Source: Omnitrophica WOR_2 bacterium RIFCSPHIGHO2_02_FULL_52_10 (GTDB taxonomy: Bacteria; Omnitrophota; Gorgyraeia; Zapsychrales; Zapsychraceae). From it: a stretch of DNA of 16,010 bases. The DNA lies in assembly GCA_001805655.1 (NCBI GenBank), contig MHGR01000114.1, positions 1 to 16,010 on the forward strand, in the 5' to 3' direction. Shown piece by piece: positions 5,125 through 13,526 of this stretch (position 1 is its first letter; the number at the start of each line of letters is the position of its first letter). The notes under the pieces were generated by a model. The model was given only the letters and a program-made list of their open reading frames with translations, was not told the origin of the DNA and made no database searches. The position numbers and the translations under genes are program-made.

Positions 5125-6312
5125 ATGGCCACCCACATCGGTATCGGCTTCAGCCAGGACATTGACGCCCAGACGGCGGCAAAAGACGCCGGTTTTGAGT
5201 CGAAAACGAACTTGGGCGCCGACAGGATTGACATTGCGATCGTCTTCAGCACTGTCCACTACAACCCTTCACAGACCGTTCCCGTCCTGCGGACAGTTCT
5301 GAACCAGGCGAAAATGATCGGCTGCTCCACGGCCGGCATCATTTTGTCCAATACCATTGAAACCCATGGGGTGGCCGTTTTGACCATCAGCTCCGATGAA
5401 TTGGCTTTCGGCATCGGCTCCGCGGAAAACCTGGATACGCAGGACGCCCTTTTGGCGGGGAACTTTCTGGCTAGAAACGCCCTGAAAGACTTCGGCCCCC
5501 GCAGCCGCCAGGCCTTCATGTTCTTTGTGGACGGCAAGCTGGAGAACAATTCCGTTCTCCTGAAGGGGATTCAGGACATCTTCGGCAGTGTTTTTCCCGT
5601 TTTGGGGGCGGGCAGCTGCGACGATTTCCACTTCGCGAACACCTTCCAGATCCACCAAGACAACATCTTAACCAACGCCGCGACAGGGTTAATCATCGGC
5701 GGCCAAACAAGCATCGGGATCGGCTGCTGCCACGGGGGGCGGCCTCTCGGAAAACCGCGCGTCATCGACCGGGCGGAAGGCAACGCCATATACTCCATCG
5801 ACGACAAAAAAGCTTCCAGCATTTACGAGGAATATTTCGGGGAGCAGGTCGATGACCTGCGCTCGAACCAATTTGACCGCTTGTCTATCCTTTATCCTTT
5901 GGGAATTTTTGTCGACGGAAGCCGGGAATATCTCCTGCGCAACGTCACGAATATCAGAGAGGACGGCAGCATCATTTGCCAGGGGCATGTCCCGGAGGGC
6001 TCTGAGGTCCACATCATGATCGGCAACAAGGATTCGTGCAAACAGGCGGCGGTCCAGGCCGCGCAGGACGCCAAAGCGAACCTCCGCGGCCGGAAGGCCA
6101 AGCTCGTCGTGGTCTTTGAATCCATGGCGCGCCTTAAACTGCTGGGGCGCGCGGCGCATGAAGAAACCGACTCCATCCGCAACGTTTTCGGGGCCGGCAT
6201 CCCCATCGTCGGCATGTATTCCAACGGCGAAATTTGCCCGTTTCAAACCGTTGAAAAATTTAAAAAGCCGTATCTGCTGAACGGCACGATCGTTGTCTGG
6301 GCGGTCAGTTAG
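5125..6312 (+). CDS. FIST domain sensory protein
   Basis: 395 aa, ATG with a good ribosome site (AAGGAG, 9 nt upstream). FIST_N (PF08495) covers about residues 30-225: DIAIVFSTVHY, the IGCSTAG motif after an AK helix, then a LGAGSCDD turn and a GLIIGG strand. FIST_C (PF10442) covers about 230-380: DRLSILYPLGIF, then GRKAKLVVVFES, and a GIPIVGMYSNGEICPF end. FIST proteins are cytoplasmic ligand-binding modules, thought to sense amino acids or other small molecules. Free-standing FIST proteins usually sit beside kinases or chemotaxis genes. That fits here: the histidine kinase gene starts about 210 bp downstream on the same strand. A hairpin and a separate promoter lie between them, so co-transcription is not certain. 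Length and domain order are normal. Confidence 0.9.
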   Translation: MATHIGIGFSQDIDAQTAAKDAGFESKTNLGADRIDIAIVFSTVHYNPSQTVPVLRTVLNQAKMIGCSTAGIILSNTIETHGVAVLTISSDELAFGIGSAENLDTQDALLAGNFLARNALKDFGPRSRQAFMFFVDGKLENNSVLLKGIQDIFGSVFPVLGAGSCDDFHFANTFQIHQDNILTNAATGLIIGGQTSIGIGCCHGGRPLGKPRVIDRAEGNAIYSIDDKKASSIYEEYFGEQVDDLRSNQFDRLSILYPLGIFVDGSREYLLRNVTNIREDGSIICQGHVPEGSEVHIMIGNKDSCKQAAVQAAQDAKANLRGRKAKLVVVFESMARLKLLGRAAHEETDSIRNVFGAGIPIVGMYSNGEICPFQTVEKFKKPYLLNGTIVVWAVS

Positions 6313-6362
6313 CGTTAATTTCTCGCTTCTTTGGAGTTTTGAGTGGGTAATGGACCCTTTGG

Positions 6363-6389
6363 ATTCCCCTCCCACGAGGGGAGGGGAAT
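6363..6389 (+). terminator. GC-rich hairpin after the FIST gene, possible terminator
   Basis: ATTCCCCTCCC (6363-6373), loop ACGAG, GGGAGGGGAAT (6379-6389): a perfect 11-bp stem starting 50 bp after the FIST stop. No T-run follows, so it may instead be a dispersed palindromic (REP-like) element. Confidence 0.45.
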
Positions 6390-6468
6390 TGCTAAATTAG
6401 GATAACTTCCCATTCAAATTTCAAAAGAGGCAATTTTTCAAGTTCGCCATAAGGTGTTGGTGGTTTTA

Positions 6469-6477
6469 TGGTATGAT
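6469..6477 (+). promoter_or_regulatory. Extended -10 promoter of the kinase-regulator operon
   Basis: TGGTATGAT: an extended -10 (TGn-TATGAT) 48 bp before the kinase start. No clear -35 is seen, which extended -10 promoters tolerate. Confidence 0.4.
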
Positions 6478-6525
6478 TTTATCGGCCGTCGTTCCCCTGA
6501 ACCCGGCCCATAGGAGCCGTTGGAC

Positions 6526-8046
6526 ATGGAAAATTTTTCTTCTTACATTTTGGGCGGCCTCGGTTTAGCGGCTTTCGTTATCATAGGCATCCTGATATTA
6601 TTGCTCGTCAATAAAAACGAAAAGATCAACCTCCTGGCGCGCTCTTTCGAGAAGCTGAGAAGATCGTTCAATGACCTGGACGAACAGGCCAAATTGATCG
6701 TTAAAACGGACCTCGAACTCAACAAGGCCCAGGAAGAACTCGACAAGAGGCTCGGGGGACTGGACGCCCTGCAGAGAATATCCCGCCTGATCAGCACGAC
6801 CCTGGATGAAGCGGAAATATTTTCCCGCCTGCGCCAGGCATTGACGCTGCACCTGGCGTTTGAAAAAAGTCTCATCCTGATCTATGACGACCGGCGAAAC
6901 TTGAATTGCCATGTCGCCATCGGCATTCCGGACAGAAATATTCCCGTGTTCATGGCCGCCCTGGAAAACCACGCCGGGGTCGGGGCCGCCATGAAAAGGG
7001 GCAACGCTTTTTCCTCGTTCAGCGCCCCGAAGGAACAGCGGGAATCCATTGCGCACGCCTGTGACGCGGAGCATTTTGTGGTCTCCCCCATCCTTTCCAA
7101 AGAAGGCATCATCGGCATGATCTTCGTGGGCAATCAATCAAACGCGGCGGCCATCACGCAGGGGGATGAAGAGATTATTTCCATTCTGACCAGCCAAATC
7201 GGGCAGGCCCTGGAAAACGCGAGGTTATTCGAGCAGGTGTACCGCTCCCGCCAGGACCTCGAGGCCAAAATCCAGGACAGGACCAAACAGCTCGAATCGG
7301 CGCTGGCGGAAGTCCGGAATATCAGCAAAACAAAATCAGATTTCGTTTCCGCGGTTTCCCACGAACTGCGCACTCCCCTGACCTCCATCAAGGGATACGC
7401 CTCGATTCTGATGCAAGGCAAGCTCGGCAATATCCCCGAGCCGGTCAAGGAACGGCTGGGTAAAATCAACACCCACTCCGACAACCTGGTCCAGCTCATC
7501 AACGAGCTCCTTGACATTTCCCGGATCGAGTCGGGGAAGGCCGAAATGAATCTGGTCCCCTGCGGCCTGTCCGCATTGATTGACTCTATCCACGATTTAT
7601 TGACACCCCAGATGAAAGATAAAAATATACAGTTCATAAAGCAAGTCGACGCCAATATCCCCACGCTGATGCTCGATCCCAGCCAGGCCAACCGCATTTT
7701 CATTAATTTGATCGGCAACGCCATCAAATTCACGCCGCAGGGCGGAGCGATCTCCGTCAGCGCGAAGCTCAACAACGACACCGTCACCGTTGATGTCGCC
7801 GATACCGGCATCGGCATTTCCAAAAATGACATCGGCCGGCTCTTTGACGAATTTTACCGGGTGGATAATGTGATCAACCAGAACGTGAAGGGGACCGGCC
7901 TAGGCCTGCCGCTGGCCAAAAAGATCGTTGAAGCGCACGGCGGCCGGATGTGGGTGGCCAGCACCGTCAACAAGGGCACGACGTTCCATTTCACATTGCC
8001 GGTCAACCAACCATTAAAAGCTAACACTCAGGATGACCAAACATGA
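6526..8046 (+). CDS. Membrane-anchored GAF sensor histidine kinase
   Basis: 506 aa. I chose ATG 6526 because the AGGAG at 6512-6516 is 9 nt away; a TTG at 6520 would leave only 3 nt. One transmembrane helix (about residues 8-28) is followed by a coiled coil (about 30-75), a GAF-like domain (about 80-230), a second coiled coil (about 232-272), HisKA with the phospho-acceptor H279 in SHELRTPLTSIKGY, and an HATPase with N box (N398 in LIGNAIKFT), DTGIG (about 426) and GTGLGLPLAKKIV. There is no periplasmic sensor loop, so the signal is probably cytoplasmic, through the GAF domain or a partner such as the FIST protein upstream. The stop overlaps the next start by 4 bp (ATGA), so its response regulator is almost certainly the following protein. 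All catalytic boxes look intact. Confidence 0.93.
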   Translation: MENFSSYILGGLGLAAFVIIGILILLLVNKNEKINLLARSFEKLRRSFNDLDEQAKLIVKTDLELNKAQEELDKRLGGLDALQRISRLISTTLDEAEIFSRLRQALTLHLAFEKSLILIYDDRRNLNCHVAIGIPDRNIPVFMAALENHAGVGAAMKRGNAFSSFSAPKEQRESIAHACDAEHFVVSPILSKEGIIGMIFVGNQSNAAAITQGDEEIISILTSQIGQALENARLFEQVYRSRQDLEAKIQDRTKQLESALAEVRNISKTKSDFVSAVSHELRTPLTSIKGYASILMQGKLGNIPEPVKERLGKINTHSDNLVQLINELLDISRIESGKAEMNLVPCGLSALIDSIHDLLTPQMKDKNIQFIKQVDANIPTLMLDPSQANRIFINLIGNAIKFTPQGGAISVSAKLNNDTVTVDVADTGIGISKNDIGRLFDEFYRVDNVINQNVKGTGLGLPLAKKIVEAHGGRMWVASTVNKGTTFHFTLPVNQPLKANTQDDQT

Positions 8047-8972
8047 GACGAGAAAAAATATTAACCATCGATGATGACCCCGACATCCTGGATGTCCTGG
8101 AGTTGACCCTGTCCGAGCTGTACGATGTCTTCCAGGCCAATAACGGAAGCGACGGGCTGAAGATGGTGCAACAAAAAAATCCGGACATAATCATTTGCGA
8201 TTACATGATGCCCGTCATGAACGGGCGCGAGTTCTGCAAGGCCTTAAAGAAGGACATCCTCCTGCGCCATATCCCCGTCATCATGCTCACGGGCAAAGGA
8301 GAGGTGCAGGACCGCATCGAGGGCATCGAGGCCGGGGCCGATGATTACATCGTCAAGCCGTTCGACCCGAACGAACTTTTGGCAAGGATCAAAATGATCC
8401 TCAAACGCACCGTCAGCAGTCTGGACGCGAACCCCCTTTCCCACCTGCCCGGGAACACGTCCATCATGGAGGAGTTCCAGCGCCATATCGACGCCAATGA
8501 TACCTTCGCTGTCGGCTACGCGGATCTTGACAAGTTCAAGATCTATAACGACATTTACGGATTCGAAAAAGGCGATGAGGTCATCCGGGAAACGGCCAGA
8601 ATTCTCATACGGGTCGCGCGGGAGGTCGGCGGGCCCGGCTCGTTCATCGGGCACATCGGCGGAGATGATTTCGTGTTTATCATGGACGATGACCTGATTG
8701 ATAAGGCGTGCCAAAAAATCGTCGACGCCTTTGACAAGAAAGTGCCCTCTTTCTATTCGAAAAAGGATTTTGGGGCGGGCTTCATTTCGGGCAAGGACCG
8801 GCAGGGGAAAGAGCAGAAATTCGGTTTGTTAGCGGTCTCCATCGGGATCGTCAGCAACACGTCCCACGAGATCAAGCACGTCGCCCAGATCAGCGAGATC
8901 GCGGCGGAATTAAAGAAATACGCGAAGAATATCGACGGCAGCAATTTTGTCAGGGATAAACGGCAGGGCTGA
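8043..8972 (+). CDS. Response regulator with a GGDEF-like output domain (GGDDF)
   Basis: 309 aa. REC domain 1-122: acidic pocket D10-D12, phospho-acceptor D53 (ICDYMMP), T83 and K105 (VKPFDP). Residues about 128-300 are GGDEF-like: NPLSHLPGN in place of the usual DPLTGLPNR, ADLDKFKIYND and YGFEKGDEVI, then GGDDF (206-210). GGDEF enzymes make cyclic-di-GMP. The Glu-to-Asp change at the fourth position of the motif and an RxxD inhibitory site not clearly visible leave activity open; it could be a weak cyclase or a GTP or c-di-GMP binding output. Translationally coupled to the kinase (ATGA), its likely phosphodonor. No DNA-binding domain is present, so output is not direct transcription control. 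Confidence 0.9.
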   Translation: MRREKILTIDDDPDILDVLELTLSELYDVFQANNGSDGLKMVQQKNPDIIICDYMMPVMNGREFCKALKKDILLRHIPVIMLTGKGEVQDRIEGIEAGADDYIVKPFDPNELLARIKMILKRTVSSLDANPLSHLPGNTSIMEEFQRHIDANDTFAVGYADLDKFKIYNDIYGFEKGDEVIRETARILIRVAREVGGPGSFIGHIGGDDFVFIMDDDLIDKACQKIVDAFDKKVPSFYSKKDFGAGFISGKDRQGKEQKFGLLAVSIGIVSNTSHEIKHVAQISEIAAELKKYAKNIDGSNFVRDKRQG

Positions 8973-9005
8973 CCCGCGTGCCATGAAGAACAAAGCCTTT
9001 CACCC

Positions 9006-9296
9006 TCACGTGCCGCAATCCGTGGGGCATTTTCGGGAATCCTCAATCGCCGCCGGACAAGGCTCGCTCATGTTGCCAAAAAATCTGATCGGGCCGCAAC
9101 AACCGTCGCCGCAGCGCGGCGGTTCCCCGTAGATTCCAACCCCCACACGGTTGAAATAAATGTTGGACGCCTCATAGAACCGGGGCAAATAATTCTTAAA
9201 GCCTACCAGAATAATAGCAACCACAGCCGCCAGCAGCATCATATATTCGATGGCTGTCTGCCCTTTGTTTTTCCCTGTCCCTGGCCTAAACAGCAT
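9006..9296 (-). CDS. Small prepilin-like (Flp/type IV) protein with Cys-rich tail
   Basis: 96 aa from ATG 9296, preceded by GGGGTGA. A longer frame starting upstream would run across its promoter, so I reject it. A short basic leader ends in K-G12 and is followed by Q13-TAIE17-Y, then a hydrophobic helix (MMLLAAVVAIILVGF). Cleavage by prepilin peptidase between G12 and Q13 would put the Glu at +5, the classical pilin rule. The remainder (about 55-96) has six cysteines in a pattern like CGDGxC...CPxDC. That motif is seen in many secreted proteins of environmental bacteria and archaea and may bind metal or form disulfides. It probably acts as a minor or structural pilin assembled by machinery encoded elsewhere. 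Downstream of rpe on the same strand, but with its own promoter. Confidence 0.75.
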   Translation of the reverse strand: MLFRPGTGKNKGQTAIEYMMLLAAVVAIILVGFKNYLPRFYEASNIYFNRVGVGIYGEPPRCGDGCCGPIRFFGNMSEPCPAAIEDSRKCPTDCGT

Positions 9297-9333
9297 GGCA
9301 TCACCCCGGATAGAATGTTTTAACGGCTTTTTA

Positions 9334-9362
9334 ACTATAACACCATAGCAATCTGATTTCAA
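9334..9362 (-). promoter_or_regulatory. Promoter of the prepilin gene
   Basis: Minus strand: TTGAAA (9362-9357), exactly 17 bp, TATAGT (9339-9334). Transcription would start near 9327, leaving a leader of about 30 nt. This is one of the best promoter matches in the window, lying in the short gap after rpe. Confidence 0.7.
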
Positions 9363-9372
9363 TATAAGGGGC

Positions 9373-10086
9373 TCAAGAATATCCGAGGGATTTCAAGTGC
9401 CGGACCGCGGCCCCGGGGTTATCCGAACCGAAAAAATAACTTGCCGTGGCCAGAATGTCCGCCCCGGCCTTGACGGCCATCGGCGCCGTCGAATCATTGA
9501 TGCCCCCGTCGATGGCTATATGCCCTTTAAAATATGCCCGCAATTCCTTGACTTTCGACAGCACCGAAGGCAGAAATTTCTGCTTGGCAAAGCCGGGGTT
9601 CACGGACATGACCAAAACGCCGTCCAAATCCTTGATGAGGGCACCAAAACACACCGTCGTGCCGGGGTTAAGCGCCATAAAGGCTTTTTTTCCCTTTGCC
9701 TTGATCTTGGCGATATCCTTCTGGGCCATGGCCGCGTCAATGGTGTCTACTTCCTTGGGGTACTGGTCCGGCCCGCGGCAGCCCTCCCGCCTGGGGCCGT
9801 AACATTCGGCGTGAACGGAAATGATGTCGGCGCCGGATTGGATAAAGTCCTCAATATACCTGCCCGGCCGCTCAATCATCAAATGCGCTTCAATGGGAAG
9901 CCTGGTCAGGGGGCGGATGGCTTCAATGATGACGTTGCCGATGGTGATGTTCGGAACAAAAAGGCCGTCCATGACATCCACGTGCAGAATGTCCACACCG
10001 GCGGCTTCACATTTTTTAATCTCATCGCCTAACTGGGTGAAATCGGCGCACAGGATGCTGGCGCTGACTTGAATGGCTTTTCCCAT
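9373..10086 (-). CDS. rpe: Ribulose-phosphate 3-epimerase
   Basis: 237 aa from ATG 10086, which has AAGG 8 nt upstream. An upstream ATG at 10137 lacks a ribosome site and would add 17 residues unlike the family. The enzyme interconverts ribulose 5-phosphate and xylulose 5-phosphate in the pentose phosphate pathway. TIM-barrel landmarks: SASILCADF, HVDVMDG (metal-binding His and Asp), IEAHLMI (metal-binding His), the MSVNPGF flexible loop, and IAIDGGIN with the catalytic Asp. It is longer than the usual about 220 aa because of an insertion of about 20 residues after SVHAE (CYGPRREG... DQYPKEVDT) near the barrel mouth. Its product feeds PRPP, which the PurF encoded nearby consumes. Confidence 0.95.
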   Translation of the reverse strand: MGKAIQVSASILCADFTQLGDEIKKCEAAGVDILHVDVMDGLFVPNITIGNVIIEAIRPLTRLPIEAHLMIERPGRYIEDFIQSGADIISVHAECYGPRREGCRGPDQYPKEVDTIDAAMAQKDIAKIKAKGKKAFMALNPGTTVCFGALIKDLDGVLVMSVNPGFAKQKFLPSVLSKVKELRAYFKGHIAIDGGINDSTAPMAVKAGADILATASYFFGSDNPGAAVRHLKSLGYS

Positions 10087-10204
10087 AACTTGGACCTTCG
10101 ATATTGCCCCCGGTGGTACGCATTTAACCATGATCATTCAGGGCGCCGGTTTCCGCCCTCCATATTTCCTTGTGCGTCGAACAATAGTGCGCGAGAGAGG
10201 ACTT

Positions 10205-10271
10205 CCCCGCTCTTCTCCTCTTAAATGTAAGCGGGGTCCCGCCTACAACTAAAAAATCAGAAAAGGCGGGA
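10205..10271. repeat. Two GC-rich hairpins between tRNA-Leu and rpe
   Basis: CCCCGC/GCGGGG (10205-10210 with 10231-10236) and TCCCGCCT/AGGCGGGA (10237-10244 with 10264-10271) abut each other. On the minus strand the second begins 13 nt after the tRNA-Leu 3' end and has a T6 run in its loop. They may end or delimit the tRNA transcript. No gene is seen in 10087-10283. Confidence 0.4.
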
Positions 10272-10283
10272 GAACTCTCGATG

Positions 10284-10366
10284 TGCGCGGGAGAGGACTT
10301 GAACCTCCACGGCCTTGCAGCCACTACCCCCTCAAAGTAGCGTGTCTACCATTCCACCACCCGCGC
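10284..10366 (-). tRNA. tRNA-Leu (anticodon GAG)
   Basis: 83 nt including discriminator A. The acceptor GCGCGGG pairs with CCCGCGC. The D region is GGTGGAATGGTAGACAC, typical of tRNA-Leu. The anticodon stem CTACT/GGTAG (one T-G pair) holds the loop TTGAGGG, anticodon GAG. A long variable arm follows (class II), then the T arm GGAGG-TTCAAGT-CCTCT region. CCA is not encoded. Confidence 0.95.
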
Positions 10367-10372
10367 AGAGTT

Positions 10373-10401
10373 ACCATAATTTCTATCCCAGAAAAACTCA
10401 A
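10373..10401 (-). promoter_or_regulatory. Promoter of tRNA-Leu
   Basis: Minus strand: TTGAGT (10401-10396), 17 bp, TATGGT (10378-10373). The predicted start falls on or next to the first base of the mature tRNA, so little or no 5' leader would need removal. Confidence 0.55.
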
Positions 10402-10405
10402 GCGA

Positions 10406-10448
10406 GTCCTACGAAGCCAAAGGTGACAACCTCTTGGCGAAGTAGGAC
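10406..10448 (-). terminator. Nested hairpin after pyrG, possible terminator or dispersed palindrome
   Basis: Outer arms GTCCTAC (10406-10412) and GTAGGAC (10442-10448). Inner arms GCCAA-GGT (10416-10424) and ACC-TTGGC (10429-10438) close a GACA tetraloop, giving a two-level stem with symmetrical GAA internal loops. It starts 16 bp after the pyrG stop. T5 follows about 8 nt later on the minus strand, so termination is possible, though the design also resembles dispersed palindromic repeats. Confidence 0.5.
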
Positions 10449-10464
10449 CGCGCTTAAGAAATAT

Positions 10465-12072
10465 TTATGGCCCGCGGTGTTCCAGCGCCGCGGCGACAAA
10501 GCTCCGGAATAAGGGATGTGCCCGGTCCGGCTTTGATTTGAATTCCGGGTGGAATTGGCAAGCCACAAACCACGGATGATTTTTTAGCTCAATGATCTCA
10601 ACCAGGCTTTGGCCGGTATTGATGCCGGCGAAAACCATCCCCTGCTTCTCAAATGACTTCCGATATTTATTGTTAAATTCATACCGATGCCGGTGACGTT
10701 CCGAAATAATGTCCTTTTTGTAGGATTTGAAACTGTGCGAACTCTTGGAGAGCTTGCAGGGATACGCGCCCAACCGCATGGACGCGCCCAGATTCTTGAC
10801 CTCTTTCTGCTCTTCCAGCAGGGATATGACAGGATTACCGGCCTGCTTGTCGAACTCCGTCGAATTGACCCCTTTCAGCCCGCAGACGTTCCGGGCAAAA
10901 TCAATGGTCGCCACATGCATACCCAGGCAGATGCCGAAAAACGGAATCTTGTTCTCCCGCGCGTATTGAACGGCCCTGATCTTCCCCTCGATCCCTCTGT
11001 CGCCGAACCCGCCCGGAACCAAGATGCCGTTGGCGCCCTTGAGCTTCTCATCAACTTTGCCCCTTTCCAGAGCTTCCGAATCGATCTTGATGATATTGAC
11101 CCTGGTATCATTGGCAATCCCTCCGTGAACGAGCGCCTCATAGATTGATTTATAGGCGTCCTGCAGGACGATATATTTGCCAACCACGCAAATCCTGACC
11201 TCGTTTTTCGGACTTTTTAACCGCTTGATGACAAAATTCGTCCAATCGTTCAAATCTTTGTCTTCACGCTTAAGATTCAGTTTCTTAAGAATAAGATCGT
11301 CCAGCCCCTCCTTCTTGAACGAAAGCGGCACCTCATAGATGTGCCTCACGTCCGCCGCCTCGACAACGGCTTCCCGGTCAACATTGCAGAAAAGGGCTAT
11401 CTTTTCGCGCTGCTCTTTGGTGATCCTTCTTTCCGTGCGGCACAGCAAAATATCCGGGGCAATCCCGATCTCCCGCAATCGGCCGACGCTGTGCTGGGTC
11501 GGTTTTGTCTTTTGCTCCCCGGCGGATTTGATATACGGCAGAAGGGTCACGTGGATGTTCAGGGCATAGGATTCGCCCAGCTCCCAGCGCAGCTGCCGGA
11601 TGGCCTCCAAAAACGGCAGGCTTTCAATATCCCCCACGGTGCCCCCGATTTCAACAATAGTGACATCCACCGCCGTATCCTTGGAAACATTTTTAATATT
11701 TCTCTTAATTTCATCGGTAATGTGGGGAATGATCTGCACGGTTTTCCCCAAATAGTCCCCGCGGCGCTCTTTCGTGATGACCGTGTAATAAATCTTGCCC
11801 GTCGTGATGTTGCTGTCCTTGTTGATATGCGCCTCGGTGAAGCGCTCGTAATGGCCGAGATCAAGGTCGGCCTCCGCGCCGTCATCCGTCACATACACTT
11901 CCCCGTGCTGAAAGGGGTTCATCGTCCCGGGATCGACATTGAGGTACGGGTCGCATTTGATAATCGCCGTGCTCAGCCCGCGCGCTTCGAGCAGTTTACC
12001 GATCGAAGCGGCGGCGATTCCTTTCCCCAGGCTTGAAACAACGCCGCCCGTAATAAATATGAATTTCGCCAT
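10465..12072 (-). CDS. pyrG: CTP synthase
   Basis: 535 aa, ATG 12072 with AAGGA 7 nt upstream. It converts UTP to CTP using ATP and glutamine-derived ammonia, the last step of pyrimidine nucleotide synthesis. The synthetase domain (1-270) opens with [14 protein letters not shown] (P-loop) and has [20 protein letters not shown] and the [12 protein letters not shown] region. The class I glutaminase domain (about 290-535) has [10 protein letters not shown], the nucleophile C382 in GICLGMH, and the H508/E510 pair in QFHPEF. Length is normal. It lies 71 bp after purF, in the same direction, probably in one transcript with carB and purF. PyrG is usually controlled by GTP activation and CTP feedback; nothing in the gap clearly shows attenuation. 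Confidence 0.98.
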   Translation of the reverse strand: MAKFIFITGGVVSSLGKGIAAASIGKLLEARGLSTAIIKCDPYLNVDPGTMNPFQHGEVYVTDDGAEADLDLGHYERFTEAHINKDSNITTGKIYYTVITKERRGDYLGKTVQIIPHITDEIKRNIKNVSKDTAVDVTIVEIGGTVGDIESLPFLEAIRQLRWELGESYALNIHVTLLPYIKSAGEQKTKPTQHSVGRLREIGIAPDILLCRTERRITKEQREKIALFCNVDREAVVEAADVRHIYEVPLSFKKEGLDDLILKKLNLKREDKDLNDWTNFVIKRLKSPKNEVRICVVGKYIVLQDAYKSIYEALVHGGIANDTRVNIIKIDSEALERGKVDEKLKGANGILVPGGFGDRGIEGKIRAVQYARENKIPFFGICLGMHVATIDFARNVCGLKGVNSTEFDKQAGNPVISLLEEQKEVKNLGASMRLGAYPCKLSKSSHSFKSYKKDIISERHRHRYEFNNKYRKSFEKQGMVFAGINTGQSLVEIIELKNHPWFVACQFHPEFKSKPDRAHPLFRSFVAAALEHRGP

Positions 12073-12143
12073 TTTATATTCCTTGCTTTAAAGAGCCTCA
12101 GATCCGAAATCTGCCGTTCGAAATTTCGTGTTTCGGGTTTTTA

Positions 12144-13526
12144 TCATTTCGCCCCTTCCAGGAGGTATTTGCTCTTATTCGTCGGCACCTCAACAGGATA
12201 ATGACCGGTAAAACAGGCGTCGCAGAAATCACCGGCGTTTTTCATGACTTTCAGCATGCCCTCCAGGCTCAAATATTCCAGGGTGTCGACCTTGATGAAC
12301 TCGGCGATTTCCTTGACCGACTTTGTCGCGGCGATCAGCTCCTGCTTGCTCGGAAAATCAATGCCGTAAAAGCAGGGGGATGTGATCGGCGGACAGCTGA
12401 TCCGCATGTGGATTTCTTTCGCGCCGGCCCTTCGTAACTCCTCCACGCGCCCCCGTGACGTCGTCCCGCGGACGATGGAATCCTCAATGATGACGATTTT
12501 CTTTCCTTTGAGCACGCTGCGGATCGGGTTCAATTTCACCCGGACGCGGAAATCCCGCAAAAACTGCGACGGCTGTATGAACGTCCGGCCGATATAGTGG
12601 TTGCGTATGATGCCCACCTCATAGGGAAGGTCCAGCTCCTGGGCATAGCCGATGGCCGCGTAATTCCCGGAATCCGGGATCGACATGGCAAAATCCGCCT
12701 CCACCGGGAATTCCCTGGCAAGCTGGGCCCCCAGGCGCTTGCGGACCTGGTAGACATTGTCACCGAATATCTCGCTGTCCGGCCTGGCAAAATAAATATT
12801 TTCAAAGATGCAGTGGGATTTTTTCACCTTCTCCCGGCCGGGCAGGAACACCGACTCAATCTTGCCGCCCTTGATGAAAATAATCTCGCCCGGCTCGATT
12901 TCCCGGATAAACTCGGCACGGATGAGATCCAGCGCGCAGCTTTCGCTGGTAATGATATAACTGTTGTCTATTTTCCCCAAACACAGCGGCCGGAACCCGT
13001 GCGGATCGCGCGCCCCGACGATGACATCCTCCACCAGAAACACCAGGGAGTACGCGCCTTTCAATTGCAGCAGAACGTCGATAAACCATTTCTTCATGTC
13101 CCCGTTACGCGCCGTCTTGGCCAAAAGGTGGACAATGATTTCCGAGTCCATGGAAGTCTGAAAAATGGAGCCGTCCTCCTCAAGCTTGCGGTACAGCGCT
13201 TCCGTGTTGGTCAAATTGCCGTTATGCGAAACGGCCATCGGGCGGTTGCGGTGCGTCACCAAAAACGGCTGGATATTTTTGTAGTTGCTGGATCCCGTTG
13301 TCGAATAGCGCGTATGGCCGATCGCCGTCTTGCCCTTAAGGCCTTTGAGCGATGCCTCATCAAACGCGTCAGCGACTAAACCGGTATTCTTGGTAAGGTG
13401 GATATTCTTGCCGTCATAGGAAGCGATGCCCGCCGCCTCTTCACCCCGGTGCTGCAGGGCATACAGCCCCAAAAAGGCGATGTTGGCCGCTTCTTCATGA
13501 TTGGAAACGCCTATGATGCCGCACAT
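12144..13526 (-). CDS. purF: Amidophosphoribosyltransferase (glutamine PRPP amidotransferase)
   Basis: 460 aa, ATG 13526 with GGGAGGG 6-7 nt upstream; the first 16 bp overlap the end of carB. It makes phosphoribosylamine from PRPP and glutamine, the first committed step of purine synthesis. The class II glutaminase domain begins directly M-C2-GIIG, with RHGEEAAG-like YALQHRGEEAAG, IGHTRYST and SHNGN. Cys2 needs only Met removal, so there is no propeptide. The PRPP loop is IEDSIVRGTT with D349. Four cysteines at about 239 (HCIFENIYFARPDS), 385 (PCFYGID), 435 and 438 (FCDACF) match the 4Fe-4S ligands of the Bacillus-type enzyme. The protein should therefore be oxygen-sensitive and nucleotide-feedback regulated. 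Confidence 0.97.
   Translation of the reverse strand: MCGIIGVSNHEEAANIAFLGLYALQHRGEEAAGIASYDGKNIHLTKNTGLVADAFDEASLKGLKGKTAIGHTRYSTTGSSNYKNIQPFLVTHRNRPMAVSHNGNLTNTEALYRKLEEDGSIFQTSMDSEIIVHLLAKTARNGDMKKWFIDVLLQLKGAYSLVFLVEDVIVGARDPHGFRPLCLGKIDNSYIITSESCALDLIRAEFIREIEPGEIIFIKGGKIESVFLPGREKVKKSHCIFENIYFARPDSEIFGDNVYQVRKRLGAQLAREFPVEADFAMSIPDSGNYAAIGYAQELDLPYEVGIIRNHYIGRTFIQPSQFLRDFRVRVKLNPIRSVLKGKKIVIIEDSIVRGTTSRGRVEELRRAGAKEIHMRISCPPITSPCFYGIDFPSKQELIAATKSVKEIAEFIKVDTLEYLSLEGMLKVMKNAGDFCDACFTGHYPVEVPTNKSKYLLEGAK

Noticed and set aside
5689..6375. 228-codon minus-strand frame opposite the FIST gene
   Set aside because: Shadow frame of a GC-rich gene; the plus strand carries both FIST domains with clear motifs.
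7134..7832. 232-codon minus-strand frame opposite the histidine kinase
   Set aside because: Antisense of the HisKA/HATPase region; no independent start signal or motif.
10124..10324. 66-codon frame overlapping tRNA-Leu
   Set aside because: Overlaps a clear tRNA and two hairpins; no ribosome site.
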